The notes under the pieces were generated by a model. The model was given only the letters and a program-made list of their open reading frames with translations. It did not search any database and was not told the origin of the DNA. Positions 1-5,620 of a DNA stretch of 5,620 nucleotides are shown piece by piece. The number at the start of each line of letters is the position of its first letter. The first letter of the stretch is position 1. Origin of the DNA: Gammaproteobacteria bacterium (lineage in GTDB: Bacteria > Pseudomonadota > Gammaproteobacteria > GRL18); contig DAOVUK010000252.1 of NCBI GenBank assembly GCA_030632625.1, positions 1-5,620 of the forward strand, given 5' to 3'. The translations under genes and the position numbers were made by a program.

Positions 1-213
1 ATGCAACGTCTCTTATGCAGGGTCTCTACAGTAAATACAGTTTCCCGAATAGTTTGTTTGCTCCGGCATCTTAGCCAACTTGCGTATATTTCGCAAATTC
101 AAGATTAAATAAGAAGACCAATTGCCTGTTTTATAGATAACTTGTCAACACACTTTCAGCACCTTACCCAAAGTTTATCCACAGAACTTGTGAATAAAAC
201 ATTTCATAGCCGA
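1..213. other. Intergenic stretch at left edge, no supported gene
   Basis: No coding sequence here can be supported. The plus-strand frame beginning at base 1 stays open for 35 codons to a TAA at 106-108. Its translation (MQRLLCRVSTVNTVSRIVC...) matches nothing I know, so it may be chance or the tail of a gene cut by the window edge. On the minus strand there is only an 18-codon frame (69 down to 13) with no ribosome binding site. The stretch is AT-rich. Its one clear structure is the inverted repeat at 173-199, described separately. Confidence 0.6.
173..199. repeat. Inverted pair of perfect DnaA-box-like 9-mers / hairpin
   Basis: TTATCCACA (175-183) and TGTGAATAA (189-197, reverse complement TTATTCACA) both fit the strict DnaA-box consensus TTATNCACA. 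They face each other across a 5-base spacer, GAACT. With flanking bases the arms are 11 bp (173-183 and 189-199). Read as minus-strand RNA, all 11 positions pair, one as a U-G wobble, with a 5-nt loop. Read as plus-strand RNA, that wobble becomes a C-A mismatch. The element lies 14 bp beyond the MOSC gene's stop, so it could be that gene's terminator hairpin, but the tail after it is only UUU before GGG. Looser 7/9 matches such as TTGTCAACA (143-151) lie nearby. The sequence pattern is certain; whether it binds DnaA or ends transcription is not. Confidence 0.6.
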
Positions 214-1083
214 TTAATCAAAAATCAGGGCTTCTGATGGTTCAATAATTTCCAGTTTATCACCGATATTGAGCCGATTATCACTGACATAAGTTAATTT
301 ATGTAATAAATTCTGACCAAAAAAAACTTTGTTGTTTTTCTTCCGAAATTGAGACAGTGTCCGCAAAGGTTGTTTACTTTCTTTTTCACCCGTTTGAGGG
401 TTTATGGTGGTGATCACACAGCGTGAACAGGGCTTAACAGCATAAAAATCAATCTGATTAATTTTAAAATGTCCAAGACGGTCTTCTGCATAGGGCTCAC
501 AACCTGAGAGAACAATATTGGGGCGAAAGCGATTCATAGTTAACTCAATATCAAGACGGCTGTTCAAATCATGCAGCGAGGCTTCACTGATCACCAGATT
601 GGGGAAACCATCAGAAAAACTGGCAATATCATTACCCTGAGCACTTCTTGCATAGTCCGGATCAACCGCACGTAAAGTGCTGTCCGGCATATAAACCAAT
701 TGACAATCAACATCAAGAAACTCACTGAACCAATTATCAATCGCTGTATTAATATGGTGTGCTGTCACTTGATCATCCCAGCAGGTGACTTGCACCTCAT
801 CATATAACTCTATCTGAGGATCTGGATATGGAATGATCAGCACCGGCATATCAGGTGCTCTGACAGACAAACCAAAATCCATAACATCTGACTCAAAAGA
901 AGGTTCTATTAAAGTCATTCGCGGATATTGGCGCTGAGTAATAAAACGCTTATCTTTATCCACCAGCATCCAGCGACGATCATATTGAAAACCTCTTTTT
1001 TCCAATTGGACACTATCCAGTGAAATACCTGTCATTGATTTTATTGGATAAATCCAAAGCTGGGAAACGGCAATGTCTGTCAT
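214..1083 (-). CDS. MOSC-domain protein, YcbX/mARC-like, without ferredoxin domain
   Basis: Predicted molybdenum-cofactor sulfurase C-terminal (MOSC) protein of 289 residues. The N-terminal beta-barrel part is seen in YPIKSM (12-17), RRWMLVD (36-42) and ITQRQYPRM (48-56). The MOSC core follows: FSDGFPNLVISEASL (156-170), NRFRPNIVLSG (184-194) and KPCSRC (217-222), leading into TTINPQTGE. Family knowledge: a cysteine in this CxRC segment holds molybdenum in mARC-type enzymes, which reduce N-hydroxylated compounds. E. coli YcbX (about 369 residues) does the same with a C-terminal 2Fe-2S ferredoxin domain. This protein ends straight after the MOSC domain (GDKLEII...), with no cysteine cluster, so electrons would have to come from a separate protein. 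The ATG at 1083 is preceded by AGAGGT at 7 nt, and YPIKSM begins at residue 12 as expected. The fold is confident; the substrate is unknown. Confidence 0.88.
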   Translation of the reverse strand: MTDIAVSQLWIYPIKSMTGISLDSVQLEKRGFQYDRRWMLVDKDKRFITQRQYPRMTLIEPSFESDVMDFGLSVRAPDMPVLIIPYPDPQIELYDEVQVTCWDDQVTAHHINTAIDNWFSEFLDVDCQLVYMPDSTLRAVDPDYARSAQGNDIASFSDGFPNLVISEASLHDLNSRLDIELTMNRFRPNIVLSGCEPYAEDRLGHFKINQIDFYAVKPCSRCVITTINPQTGEKESKQPLRTLSQFRKKNNKVFFGQNLLHKLTYVSDNRLNIGDKLEIIEPSEALIFD

Positions 1084-1090
1084 GATGCTT

Positions 1091-1096
1091 ACCTCT
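1091..1096 (-). promoter_or_regulatory. Ribosome binding site of the MOSC gene
   Basis: Read on the minus strand, AGAGGT ends 7 nt before the ATG at 1083-1081. This supports that start. It is the clearest Shine-Dalgarno sequence of any protein gene in the window. Confidence 0.7.
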
Positions 1097-1105
1097 GATA
1101 TACAA

Positions 1106-1111
1106 ATTATA
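1106..1111 (-). promoter_or_regulatory. Probable -10 element of the MOSC gene
   Basis: Read on the minus strand this is a perfect TATAAT, 22 bp upstream of the ATG. Transcription would start near 1099 and give a very short leader that just includes the ribosome binding site. No good -35 is seen at 16-18 bp (the hexamer at 1134-1129 reads AGTCCA), so the promoter may be weak or activator-dependent. Confidence 0.4.
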
Positions 1112-1214
1112 CTTTTTAGAATAACACCTGGACTAAAATAATGAAAAGTGCTTTTGCATAAAATTATTTAGCATAACGCCCGTTAAAAAAAGTTTTAAAA
1201 TTTCCAAAAAAAGA

Positions 1215-1243
1215 CTGGTATTTTTTTTTCAGTAGCATATAAT
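1215..1243 (+). promoter_or_regulatory. Promoter of tRNA-Asp with A-tract upstream region
   Basis: A perfect TATAAT at 1238-1243 lies 12 bp before the mature tRNA. At 17 bp spacing the -35 position reads CTGGTA (1215-1220), a poor match, and the spacer holds nine consecutive T (1221-1229). Upstream are A/T tracts at 1185-1191, 1193-1203 and 1206-1212, which resemble an UP element that would make up for a weak -35. The bases after the -10 (ACGCACC) are fairly GC-rich, as is common in stringently controlled stable-RNA promoters. Transcription would start near 1250, leaving a leader of about 6 nt. The -10 is clear; the rest is inference. Confidence 0.6.
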
Positions 1244-1255
1244 ACGCACCACTTC

Positions 1256-1332
1256 GGAGCGGTAGTTCAGCTGGTTAGAATACCTGCCTGTCACGCAGGG
1301 GGTCGCGGGTTCGAGTCCCGTCCGTTCCGCCA
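1256..1332 (+). tRNA. tRNA-Asp, anticodon GTC
   Basis: This is a complete 77-nt tRNA with its CCA end encoded at 1330-1332. The acceptor arm GGAGCGG (1256-1262) pairs with CCGTTCC (1322-1328), including one G-U pair, and the discriminator base is G1329. The anticodon arm is CCTGC / CT-GTC-AC / GCAGG, with the GTC anticodon at 1290-1292 reading GAC and GAU codons. The D arm contains the AGTTCAGCTGGTTAGA segment and the T loop is TTCGAGT. From memory it is nearly identical to E. coli tRNA-Asp. It stands alone, with no other tRNA or rRNA in the window. No hairpin terminator follows before the next gene, so transcription may continue into it. Confidence 0.97.
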
Positions 1333-1397
1333 TTATTCTTTTAAGTTCTTTCTATAAGCACTTTCTTTAAGCAAAAGTTCCCTCTATTATCTATTAA

Positions 1398-2096
1398 ATG
1401 GCAATCAAATTACTGACTTTTGATCTGGATGATACTCTCTGGCCCTGCATGATCACAATCTTGCGTACAGAAGAACGACTGCACCAATGGTTTTCCAGGC
1501 ATCACCCTGGTATCCCCAGCCAATATACTATTAAACAACTACGCAATAAACGCATACAGCTGGCCAAACAACACCAGCACATTGCCCATGATATAACCAC
1601 TTTACGAAAAAAATCTTTTTCTCAGTTATCGCAGGAAATGGGCTATTCCCCGCAGCAGGAAAAGCAATTTATTCAAGCAGCCTTTAAATTTTACATTGAT
1701 GAGCGCAATAAGGTCAGTCTCTATGATGATGTGATACCTGCTCTAAAAACCCTGAAACAAAACTATCGACTGGGCGCAGTAAGCAATGGTAATGCCGATA
1801 TTTACCGGATTGGTCTGGGCCATTTATTTGAATTTTCCTGGTCAGCTGCCGATGCAGGACAACAAAAACCGCATCCTATAGTCTTTAATTCATTATTGGA
1901 TAAGCAGCAATTAATGCCATCCGAACTGATTCATATTGGCGATGATCCAATAAGCGATATACAAGGAGCGCAACAATCCGGAATCCGTGCTATCTGGCTG
2001 AATCGTAATAATTTACCCTGGCCAGAGGAACTTAATCCCCCTTTCATAGAGATAGATCAATTAAACCGATTGCCAGCAATTCTTAAAAGGCTATAA
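1398..2096 (+). CDS. HAD-superfamily phosphatase, YigB-like
   Basis: This 232-residue protein carries all four haloacid-dehalogenase motifs. Motif I is DLDDT (nucleophile D9, acid/base D11), motif II ends in SNG (S129, N130), motif III uses K157 in QQKPHP, and motif IV is GDDPISD (D182, D183, D187). The region between motifs I and II (about 15-110) is the helical cap of subfamily I enzymes. The closest match I know is E. coli YigB, which shares the ILRTE segment after motif I, an HD(I/V)T segment in the cap, the (S/T)NGNA motif and the I(L/I)H(I/V)GDD motif. YigB is a broad phosphatase able to dephosphorylate the riboflavin intermediate 5-amino-6-(5-phosphoribitylamino)uracil, so a riboflavin role is possible but unproven. 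YigB's E. coli neighbour xerC is not here. A stop codon immediately precedes the ATG in frame and motif I sits at residue 9, so the start is secure. No Shine-Dalgarno is visible. Confidence 0.9.
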   Translation: MAIKLLTFDLDDTLWPCMITILRTEERLHQWFSRHHPGIPSQYTIKQLRNKRIQLAKQHQHIAHDITTLRKKSFSQLSQEMGYSPQQEKQFIQAAFKFYIDERNKVSLYDDVIPALKTLKQNYRLGAVSNGNADIYRIGLGHLFEFSWSAADAGQQKPHPIVFNSLLDKQQLMPSELIHIGDDPISDIQGAQQSGIRAIWLNRNNLPWPEELNPPFIEIDQLNRLPAILKRL

Positions 2097-2131
2097 TTAA
2101 ACACATATTCTAGAGCATATTTGGGGGCGCA

Positions 2132-2554
2132 GTGGCTTATACAATTACATCGATTGCCAGTATTTTATTTCTCAGCGCTGTGATGCTTTTTTTCTTTACT
2201 TCAACCATGAAGAAAGTATTGCATTTTTTCTTCGCTCCCCGTTGGATTAATGCTGTCATTATCGTGCGTATGCTGATGGGATTTATTATTATTGCAGCCG
2301 CTCCTTTTACCGGCTTTCCTAATATGATGCTATTTCTGGGCATTGCAGTGATTTTTCTGGCCATGACCATGCCGTTTTTTTCAGAAGAGAGCCTGCATGA
2401 AATGTCAGAATGGTGGCTGGCACAATCAAACTGGATGCTGCGTCTCTATTCCCTTATTTTTGCCCCTATCTGGTTATTTTTTATATTTGCCTCACTGCCT
2501 GATCCCAGTATCTTAGAGGATCTTCTCAAGCAGATACTCCCGCACTTCCATTAA
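2132..2554 (+). CDS. Small integral membrane protein of unknown function
   Basis: I do not recognise this 140-residue protein. It is strongly hydrophobic with about four membrane segments: 4-24, 40-59, 64-83 and 102-121. Short loops between them include a basic one (MKKVLHFFFAPRW, 26-38) and an acidic, tryptophan-rich one (SEESLHEMSEWW, 84-95). The tail (SLPDPSILEDLLKQILPHFH) looks like an amphipathic helix. There is no signal-peptide cleavage site and no catalytic motif. The start is GTG at 2132, supported by the run GGGGG (2123-2127) 4 nt before it, a short spacing. A later start would cut into the first membrane segment. The gene lies 35 bp after the HAD phosphatase on the same strand with no promoter or terminator between, so they are probably co-transcribed. 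The stem-loop at 2558-2600 follows directly. Confidence 0.75.
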   Translation: MAYTITSIASILFLSAVMLFFFTSTMKKVLHFFFAPRWINAVIIVRMLMGFIIIAAAPFTGFPNMMLFLGIAVIFLAMTMPFFSEESLHEMSEWWLAQSNWMLRLYSLIFAPIWLFFIFASLPDPSILEDLLKQILPHFH

Positions 2555-2557
2555 CTT

Positions 2558-2600
2558 TATTCATACCTCCTATTGAGATAAACAATAAGAGGTATGAATA
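2558..2600 (+). terminator. Long stem-loop, probable terminator of the HAD/membrane-protein unit
   Basis: Left arm 2558-2575 and right arm 2583-2600 pair at 17 of 18 positions around a 7-nt loop (AGATAAA). The stem contains the block ATACCTC / GAGGTAT. The single break is C2570 against A2588 in plus-strand RNA; it would be a G-U wobble in minus-strand RNA. It begins 3 bp after the membrane-protein stop codon. The tail TTGTTAAATT is moderately T-rich but not a clean U run, so it could be an inefficient intrinsic terminator or an mRNA-stabilising hairpin. No minus-strand gene here would use it the other way. Confidence 0.6.
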
Positions 2601-2641
2601 TTGTTAAATTAATCTACAAGACCTTTAATTCCTGCTAAAAT
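2601..2641 (+). promoter_or_regulatory. metH promoter candidates
   Basis: Two alternatives overlap. The first is TTGTTA (2601-2606), a 17-bp spacer, then TTTAAT (2624-2629), with 4/6 and 5/6 consensus matches. The second is an extended -10, TGCTAAAAT (2633-2641), with a weak -35 (TCTACA, 2613-2618), which would start transcription near 2648. TGAA-TATTG-TTAA (2595-2607) differs by one base from the MetR consensus TGAA-N5-TTCA and would be centred near -47 of the second promoter, a sensible place for an activator. No MetJ-type AGACGTCT repeat is seen. The roughly 77 bases before the start codon are too short for a cobalamin or SAM-I riboswitch. Confidence 0.4.
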
Positions 2642-2677
2642 GTTCCTTTTTTTAGTCTGGATAATTGGTCTAACACA

Positions 2678-5620
2678 ATGCCTCAAACGACATCGAACAG
2701 CTCCTCAGCAAATGCAGTACAGAAGCGCAGTCAACGGTTTACACAGCTGGAATCTCAGCTTAAAGAGCGTATTCTCTTTTTAGACGGTGCCATGGGTACA
2801 ATGATTCAGCAGTATGAGCTGGGTGAATCAGACTTTCGAGGTGAACGTTTCAAAGACTGGGCATCTGATCTTAAAGGCAATAACGACCTGCTATCCATCA
2901 CTCAGCCGCACATCATTAAATCAATTCACAGCCAGTATCTTGAAGCGGGTGCTGATATTATTGAAACCAATACATTCAGCTCAACCACCATTGCTATGGC
3001 TGACTACAAAATGGAACAGCTGGCCTATGAATTAAATGTCGCCTCTGCTCAGATTGCCCGTGAAGCGGCCGATGAAGCCCAGGAAAAAGACGGCATACCC
3101 CGTTTTGTTGCCGGTGTTCTGGGGCCCACAAATCGTACTGCCAGTATATCACCAGATGTCAACGACCCCGGCTTTCGTAATGTCAGCTTTGATCAATTAG
3201 TGGCTGCCTATTATGATGCCACCCGTGGTCTGTTGGAAGGTGGCTCAGACATATTGCTTATCGAAACCATTTTCGATACTCTTAATGCCAAAGCTGCTGT
3301 TTTTGCTGTAAAAAAATATTTTGATGATCATAATATTGAATACCCCATCATGATCTCAGGTACGATTACAGACAAATCAGGTCGAACCCTTTCCGGCCAG
3401 ACAACTGAAGCATTTTACAATGCTTTAACACATGCCGATCCTATATCCATTGGTTTGAACTGTGCTCTGGGTGCTGGAGATTTACGTGCCTATGTAGAAG
3501 AACTCGCCAGAATTTCCAGCTGTGCAGTTTCTGCACACCCCAATGCCGGCCTGCCTAATGAGCTGGGTGGTTATGATGAATCCCCGGAGCAAATGGCTGA
3601 GCAGCTTGAAGAATGGGCAGCATCAGGTTTTATCAATATTATTGGCGGCTGTTGTGGCACTTCACCGGATACTATTCGCGCGATAAAAGCGGCCATTGAG
3701 AAACATCCGGCACGAATTATTCCCCAGAGCGACAAGCAGTGTCGTCTTTCCGGGCAGGAACCCTTTAACATCAATGATGATTCATTGTTTATTAACGTCG
3801 GTGAGCGTACCAATGTCACCGGTTCAGCCCGTTTTTTACGCCTGATCAAAGAAGAAAATTACGAAGAAGCTATTTCCGTGGCACAACAGCAGGTTGAAAG
3901 CGGTGCTCAGATCATCGATATCAATATGGATGAAGCCATGCTCGATGGCGAAGCAGCCATGACTCGCTTTTTGAATCTTATCGCCGCAGAACCTGAAATT
4001 GCAAAAGTGCCCATTATGGTGGATTCCTCTAAATGGACAGTCATTGAAGCGGGACTAAAATGTATCCAGGGTAAAGGCATTGTTAATTCTATCAGTCTTA
4101 AAGAAGGTGAAGCACTGTTTATTCACCACGCTAAACTGATCCGTCGCTATGGTGCGGCAGCCATCGTCATGGCTTTTGATGAAGATGGACAGGCTGATAC
4201 TCAACAAAGAAAAATTGATATCTGTACCCGTTCATACAATATTTTAACAGAACAGGTGGGTTTTCCCCCCGAAGATATTATTTTTGACCCCAATATTTTT
4301 GCTGTGGCAACCGGTATTGATGAACATAATAATTATGGTGTGGATTTTATTGAAGCCACCCGCGTCATTAAACAAACACTGCCCTATGCCAAAGTCTCCG
4401 GTGGTGTATCCAATGTGTCTTTTTCTTTTCGAGGCAACAACCCTGTTCGTGAAGCCATTCATGCAGTCTTTCTATATCATGCCATTCAGGCAGGTATGGA
4501 TATGGGCATTGTTAATGCCGGACAGCTGGCCATTTATGATGACATTCCCAAAGATCTGCGGGACAAAGTAGAAGATGTGGTACTCAATAGAAGCCCCGAT
4601 GCAACAGACGCTCTGTTAGAAGTAGCTGAAAACTATCGTGGCGATGCCATTGGCGGTAAAGGTCGTGTGGTTGACCTCAGCTGGCGTGAACTGGATGTGG
4701 CCGCACGACTCAGTCATGCACTGGTCAAAGGTATTACCGATTATATTGATGAGGATACTGAAGAAGCTCGTCTGGCATTTGCTGAACCGATTGAGGTCAT
4801 TGAAGGCCCGTTAATGGACGGAATGAATACCGTCGGCGATTTATTCGGCAGTGGAAAAATGTTTTTACCTCAGGTGGTCAAATCAGCCCGGGTTATGAAA
4901 AAAGCCGTTGCCTGGCTAATGCCTTATATCGATGCTCAAAAAGCAGAGGCAGCAAAAAACGGTAAATCTGTCATCAGTCATAACGGCAAGATTTTAATGG
5001 CAACGGTTAAGGGTGATGTACATGATATTGGTAAGAATATCGTTGGCGTTGTACTGCAGTGCAATAATTTTGAAGTGATTGATATGGGCGTTATGGTGCC
5101 TGCTGAAGACATTCTCAAAAAAGCCAGAGAAGAAAATTGTGACATTATCGGTTTATCCGGTCTGATCACTCCTTCACTGGATGAAATGGTGCATATTGCT
5201 AAAGAAATGCAGCGCCAGAACTTCACCACCCCGATTATGCTTGGTGGTGCCACAACCTCCAGTATCCACACAGCAGTCAAAATCGAGCCGGAATATGAAT
5301 ATCCTGTGGTTCATGTGGCTGATGCCTCTCGTGCTGTGGGCGTGAGTCAGAGCTTATTGTCTGAAAAATTAAGAGATAACTTTGTAAAATCCGTCACTGA
5401 AGAGTATCAGGCCATTCGTGATGCCCGGGCAAAAAAAGCAAATAAAACAAACCAGATCACCATCGCTCAGGCTCGTAAGAACAAACTCCCTGTTGATTGG
5501 GCAACTGAGAGCTCTCAACCCACCAAACCAGACTTTATAGGCAGCAAGACATTCCTGGATTTTCCTCTGGCTGAGTTAAAAGAAAGAATTGACTGGGGTC
5601 CTTTTTTCCAGACCTGGGAA
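2678..5620 (+). CDS. metH: Cobalamin-dependent methionine synthase (3' end outside window)
   Basis: MetH transfers the methyl group of 5-methyl-tetrahydrofolate to homocysteine through cob(I)alamin, in the cytoplasm. The frame is open for 981 codons, without stop or frameshift, to the last base. The homocysteine domain (about 30-345) starts at LDGAMGTM and keeps all three zinc ligands: C262 in GLNCALG and C325/C326 in GGCCGTSP, equivalent to E. coli C247, C310 and C311. The folate domain begins with [16 protein letters not shown] (371-386). The cap follows (about 665-765, with [13 protein letters not shown]). The B12 domain has [11 protein letters not shown] with cobalt ligand H782, its partner D780, and S833 in GLITPS. 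Only the first 60 or so residues of the AdoMet-binding reactivation domain are present (to [11 protein letters not shown]); E. coli MetH has 1227 residues, so about 250 are missing. The ATG at 2678 is the only upstream ATG after an in-frame stop. It gives about 15 extra Ser/Gln-rich N-terminal residues. No Shine-Dalgarno is visible. Confidence 0.97.
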   Translation, partial: MPQTTSNSSSANAVQKRSQRFTQLESQLKERILFLDGAMGTMIQQYELGESDFRGERFKDWASDLKGNNDLLSITQPHIIKSIHSQYLEAGADIIETNTFSSTTIAMADYKMEQLAYELNVASAQIAREAADEAQEKDGIPRFVAGVLGPTNRTASISPDVNDPGFRNVSFDQLVAAYYDATRGLLEGGSDILLIETIFDTLNAKAAVFAVKKYFDDHNIEYPIMISGTITDKSGRTLSGQTTEAFYNALTHADPISIGLNCALGAGDLRAYVEELARISSCAVSAHPNAGLPNELGGYDESPEQMAEQLEEWAASGFINIIGGCCGTSPDTIRAIKAAIEKHPARIIPQSDKQCRLSGQEPFNINDDSLFINVGERTNVTGSARFLRLIKEENYEEAISVAQQQVESGAQIIDINMDEAMLDGEAAMTRFLNLIAAEPEIAKVPIMVDSSKWTVIEAGLKCIQGKGIVNSISLKEGEALFIHHAKLIRRYGAAAIVMAFDEDGQADTQQRKIDICTRSYNILTEQVGFPPEDIIFDPNIFAVATGIDEHNNYGVDFIEATRVIKQTLPYAKVSGGVSNVSFSFRGNNPVREAIHAVFLYHAIQAGMDMGIVNAGQLAIYDDIPKDLRDKVEDVVLNRSPDATDALLEVAENYRGDAIGGKGRVVDLSWRELDVAARLSHALVKGITDYIDEDTEEARLAFAEPIEVIEGPLMDGMNTVGDLFGSGKMFLPQVVKSARVMKKAVAWLMPYIDAQKAEAAKNGKSVISHNGKILMATVKGDVHDIGKNIVGVVLQCNNFEVIDMGVMVPAEDILKKAREENCDIIGLSGLITPSLDEMVHIAKEMQRQNFTTPIMLGGATTSSIHTAVKIEPEYEYPVVHVADASRAVGVSQSLLSEKLRDNFVKSVTEEYQAIRDARAKKANKTNQITIAQARKNKLPVDWATESSQPTKPDFIGSKTFLDFPLAELKERIDWGPFFQTWE

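Noticed and set aside
28..41. Repeated ACAG around TAAAT, considered as a LexA (SOS) box
   Set aside because: The two ACAG units are in direct orientation, while a LexA site needs CTGT-N8-ACAG.
13..69. Minus-strand microORF MPEQTNYSGNCIYCRDPA with a CxxC
   Set aside because: It has only 18 codons, no Shine-Dalgarno and no neighbour to suggest a role. One CxxC in a chance frame is not evidence.
1..108. 35-codon open frame on the plus strand from the first base
   Set aside because: It has no upstream context, no recognisable similarity and no codon pattern that stands out. It may be the end of a gene cut by the window edge, but this cannot be supported.
956..964. TTATCCACC, an 8/9 DnaA-box match inside the MOSC gene
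   Set aside because: It is a single imperfect match that encodes the conserved VDKDK segment on the minus strand, so coding explains it.
1256..1332. tRNA-Asp as an attachment site for an integrated element
   Set aside because: There is no second copy of the tRNA 3' end and no integrase or phage-like gene in the window.
1333..1397. Possible terminator hairpin after the tRNA (ACTTT ... AAAGT)
   Set aside because: The stem is only 5 AT-rich base pairs around a loop of about 9 nt, too weak to call.
2137..2370. Minus-strand 77-codon open frame opposite the membrane protein
   Set aside because: It is a shadow of the plus-strand gene: composition is dictated by the hydrophobic codons opposite, and there is no ribosome binding site.
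2601..2677. Cobalamin or SAM riboswitch ahead of metH
   Set aside because: Fewer than 80 bases are available, and no B12-box-like or SAM-box-like core is visible.
2814..5280. Several open frames of 72-100 codons on both strands inside metH
   Set aside because: All lie within the continuous, strongly conserved metH frame. None has a start signal or recognisable product.

Overview
The window looks like ordinary chromosomal DNA of a moderately AT-rich gammaproteobacterium. The base composition is judged by eye, not calculated. The placement rests on three things: a tRNA-Asp almost identical to the E. coli gene, a cobalamin-dependent methionine synthase that follows E. coli MetH closely with the same spacing of its zinc ligands, and a HAD phosphatase of YigB type. 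I cannot name a genus. I see no transposase, integrase, CRISPR array, phage gene or defence gene.

Layout, left to right. Bases 1-213 hold no gene I can support. They contain an inverted pair of perfect DnaA-box-like 9-mers (175-183 and 189-197), which can also be read as a hairpin behind the neighbouring gene. A complete MOSC-domain gene follows on the minus strand (214-1083). A divergent intergenic region (1084-1255) carries a TATAAT for that gene on one strand and, on the other, an A-tract-rich promoter for a complete tRNA-Asp(GTC) with encoded CCA (1256-1332). Downstream on the plus strand come a YigB-like HAD phosphatase (1398-2096) and, 35 bp later, an unidentified small four-helix membrane protein with a GTG start (2132-2554). 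A long stem-loop (2558-2600) separates this pair from metH.

metH starts at 2678 and is still open at the right edge: 981 codons with no stop. Its homocysteine, folate, cap and B12 domains are complete, but most of the C-terminal reactivation domain lies outside the window.

There is no obvious shared pathway. MetH makes methionine and recycles methyl-tetrahydrofolate. The MOSC protein is probably a molybdenum-cofactor oxidoreductase related to YcbX/mARC. The HAD protein is a small-metabolite phosphatase, possibly acting in riboflavin synthesis. The HAD and membrane-protein genes are probably one transcription unit, perhaps fed by the tRNA promoter. I found no convincing new system. The points most worth a second look are the DnaA-box pair, the tRNA-to-HAD junction with no ribosome binding site, and the compact terminator/promoter arrangement before metH.
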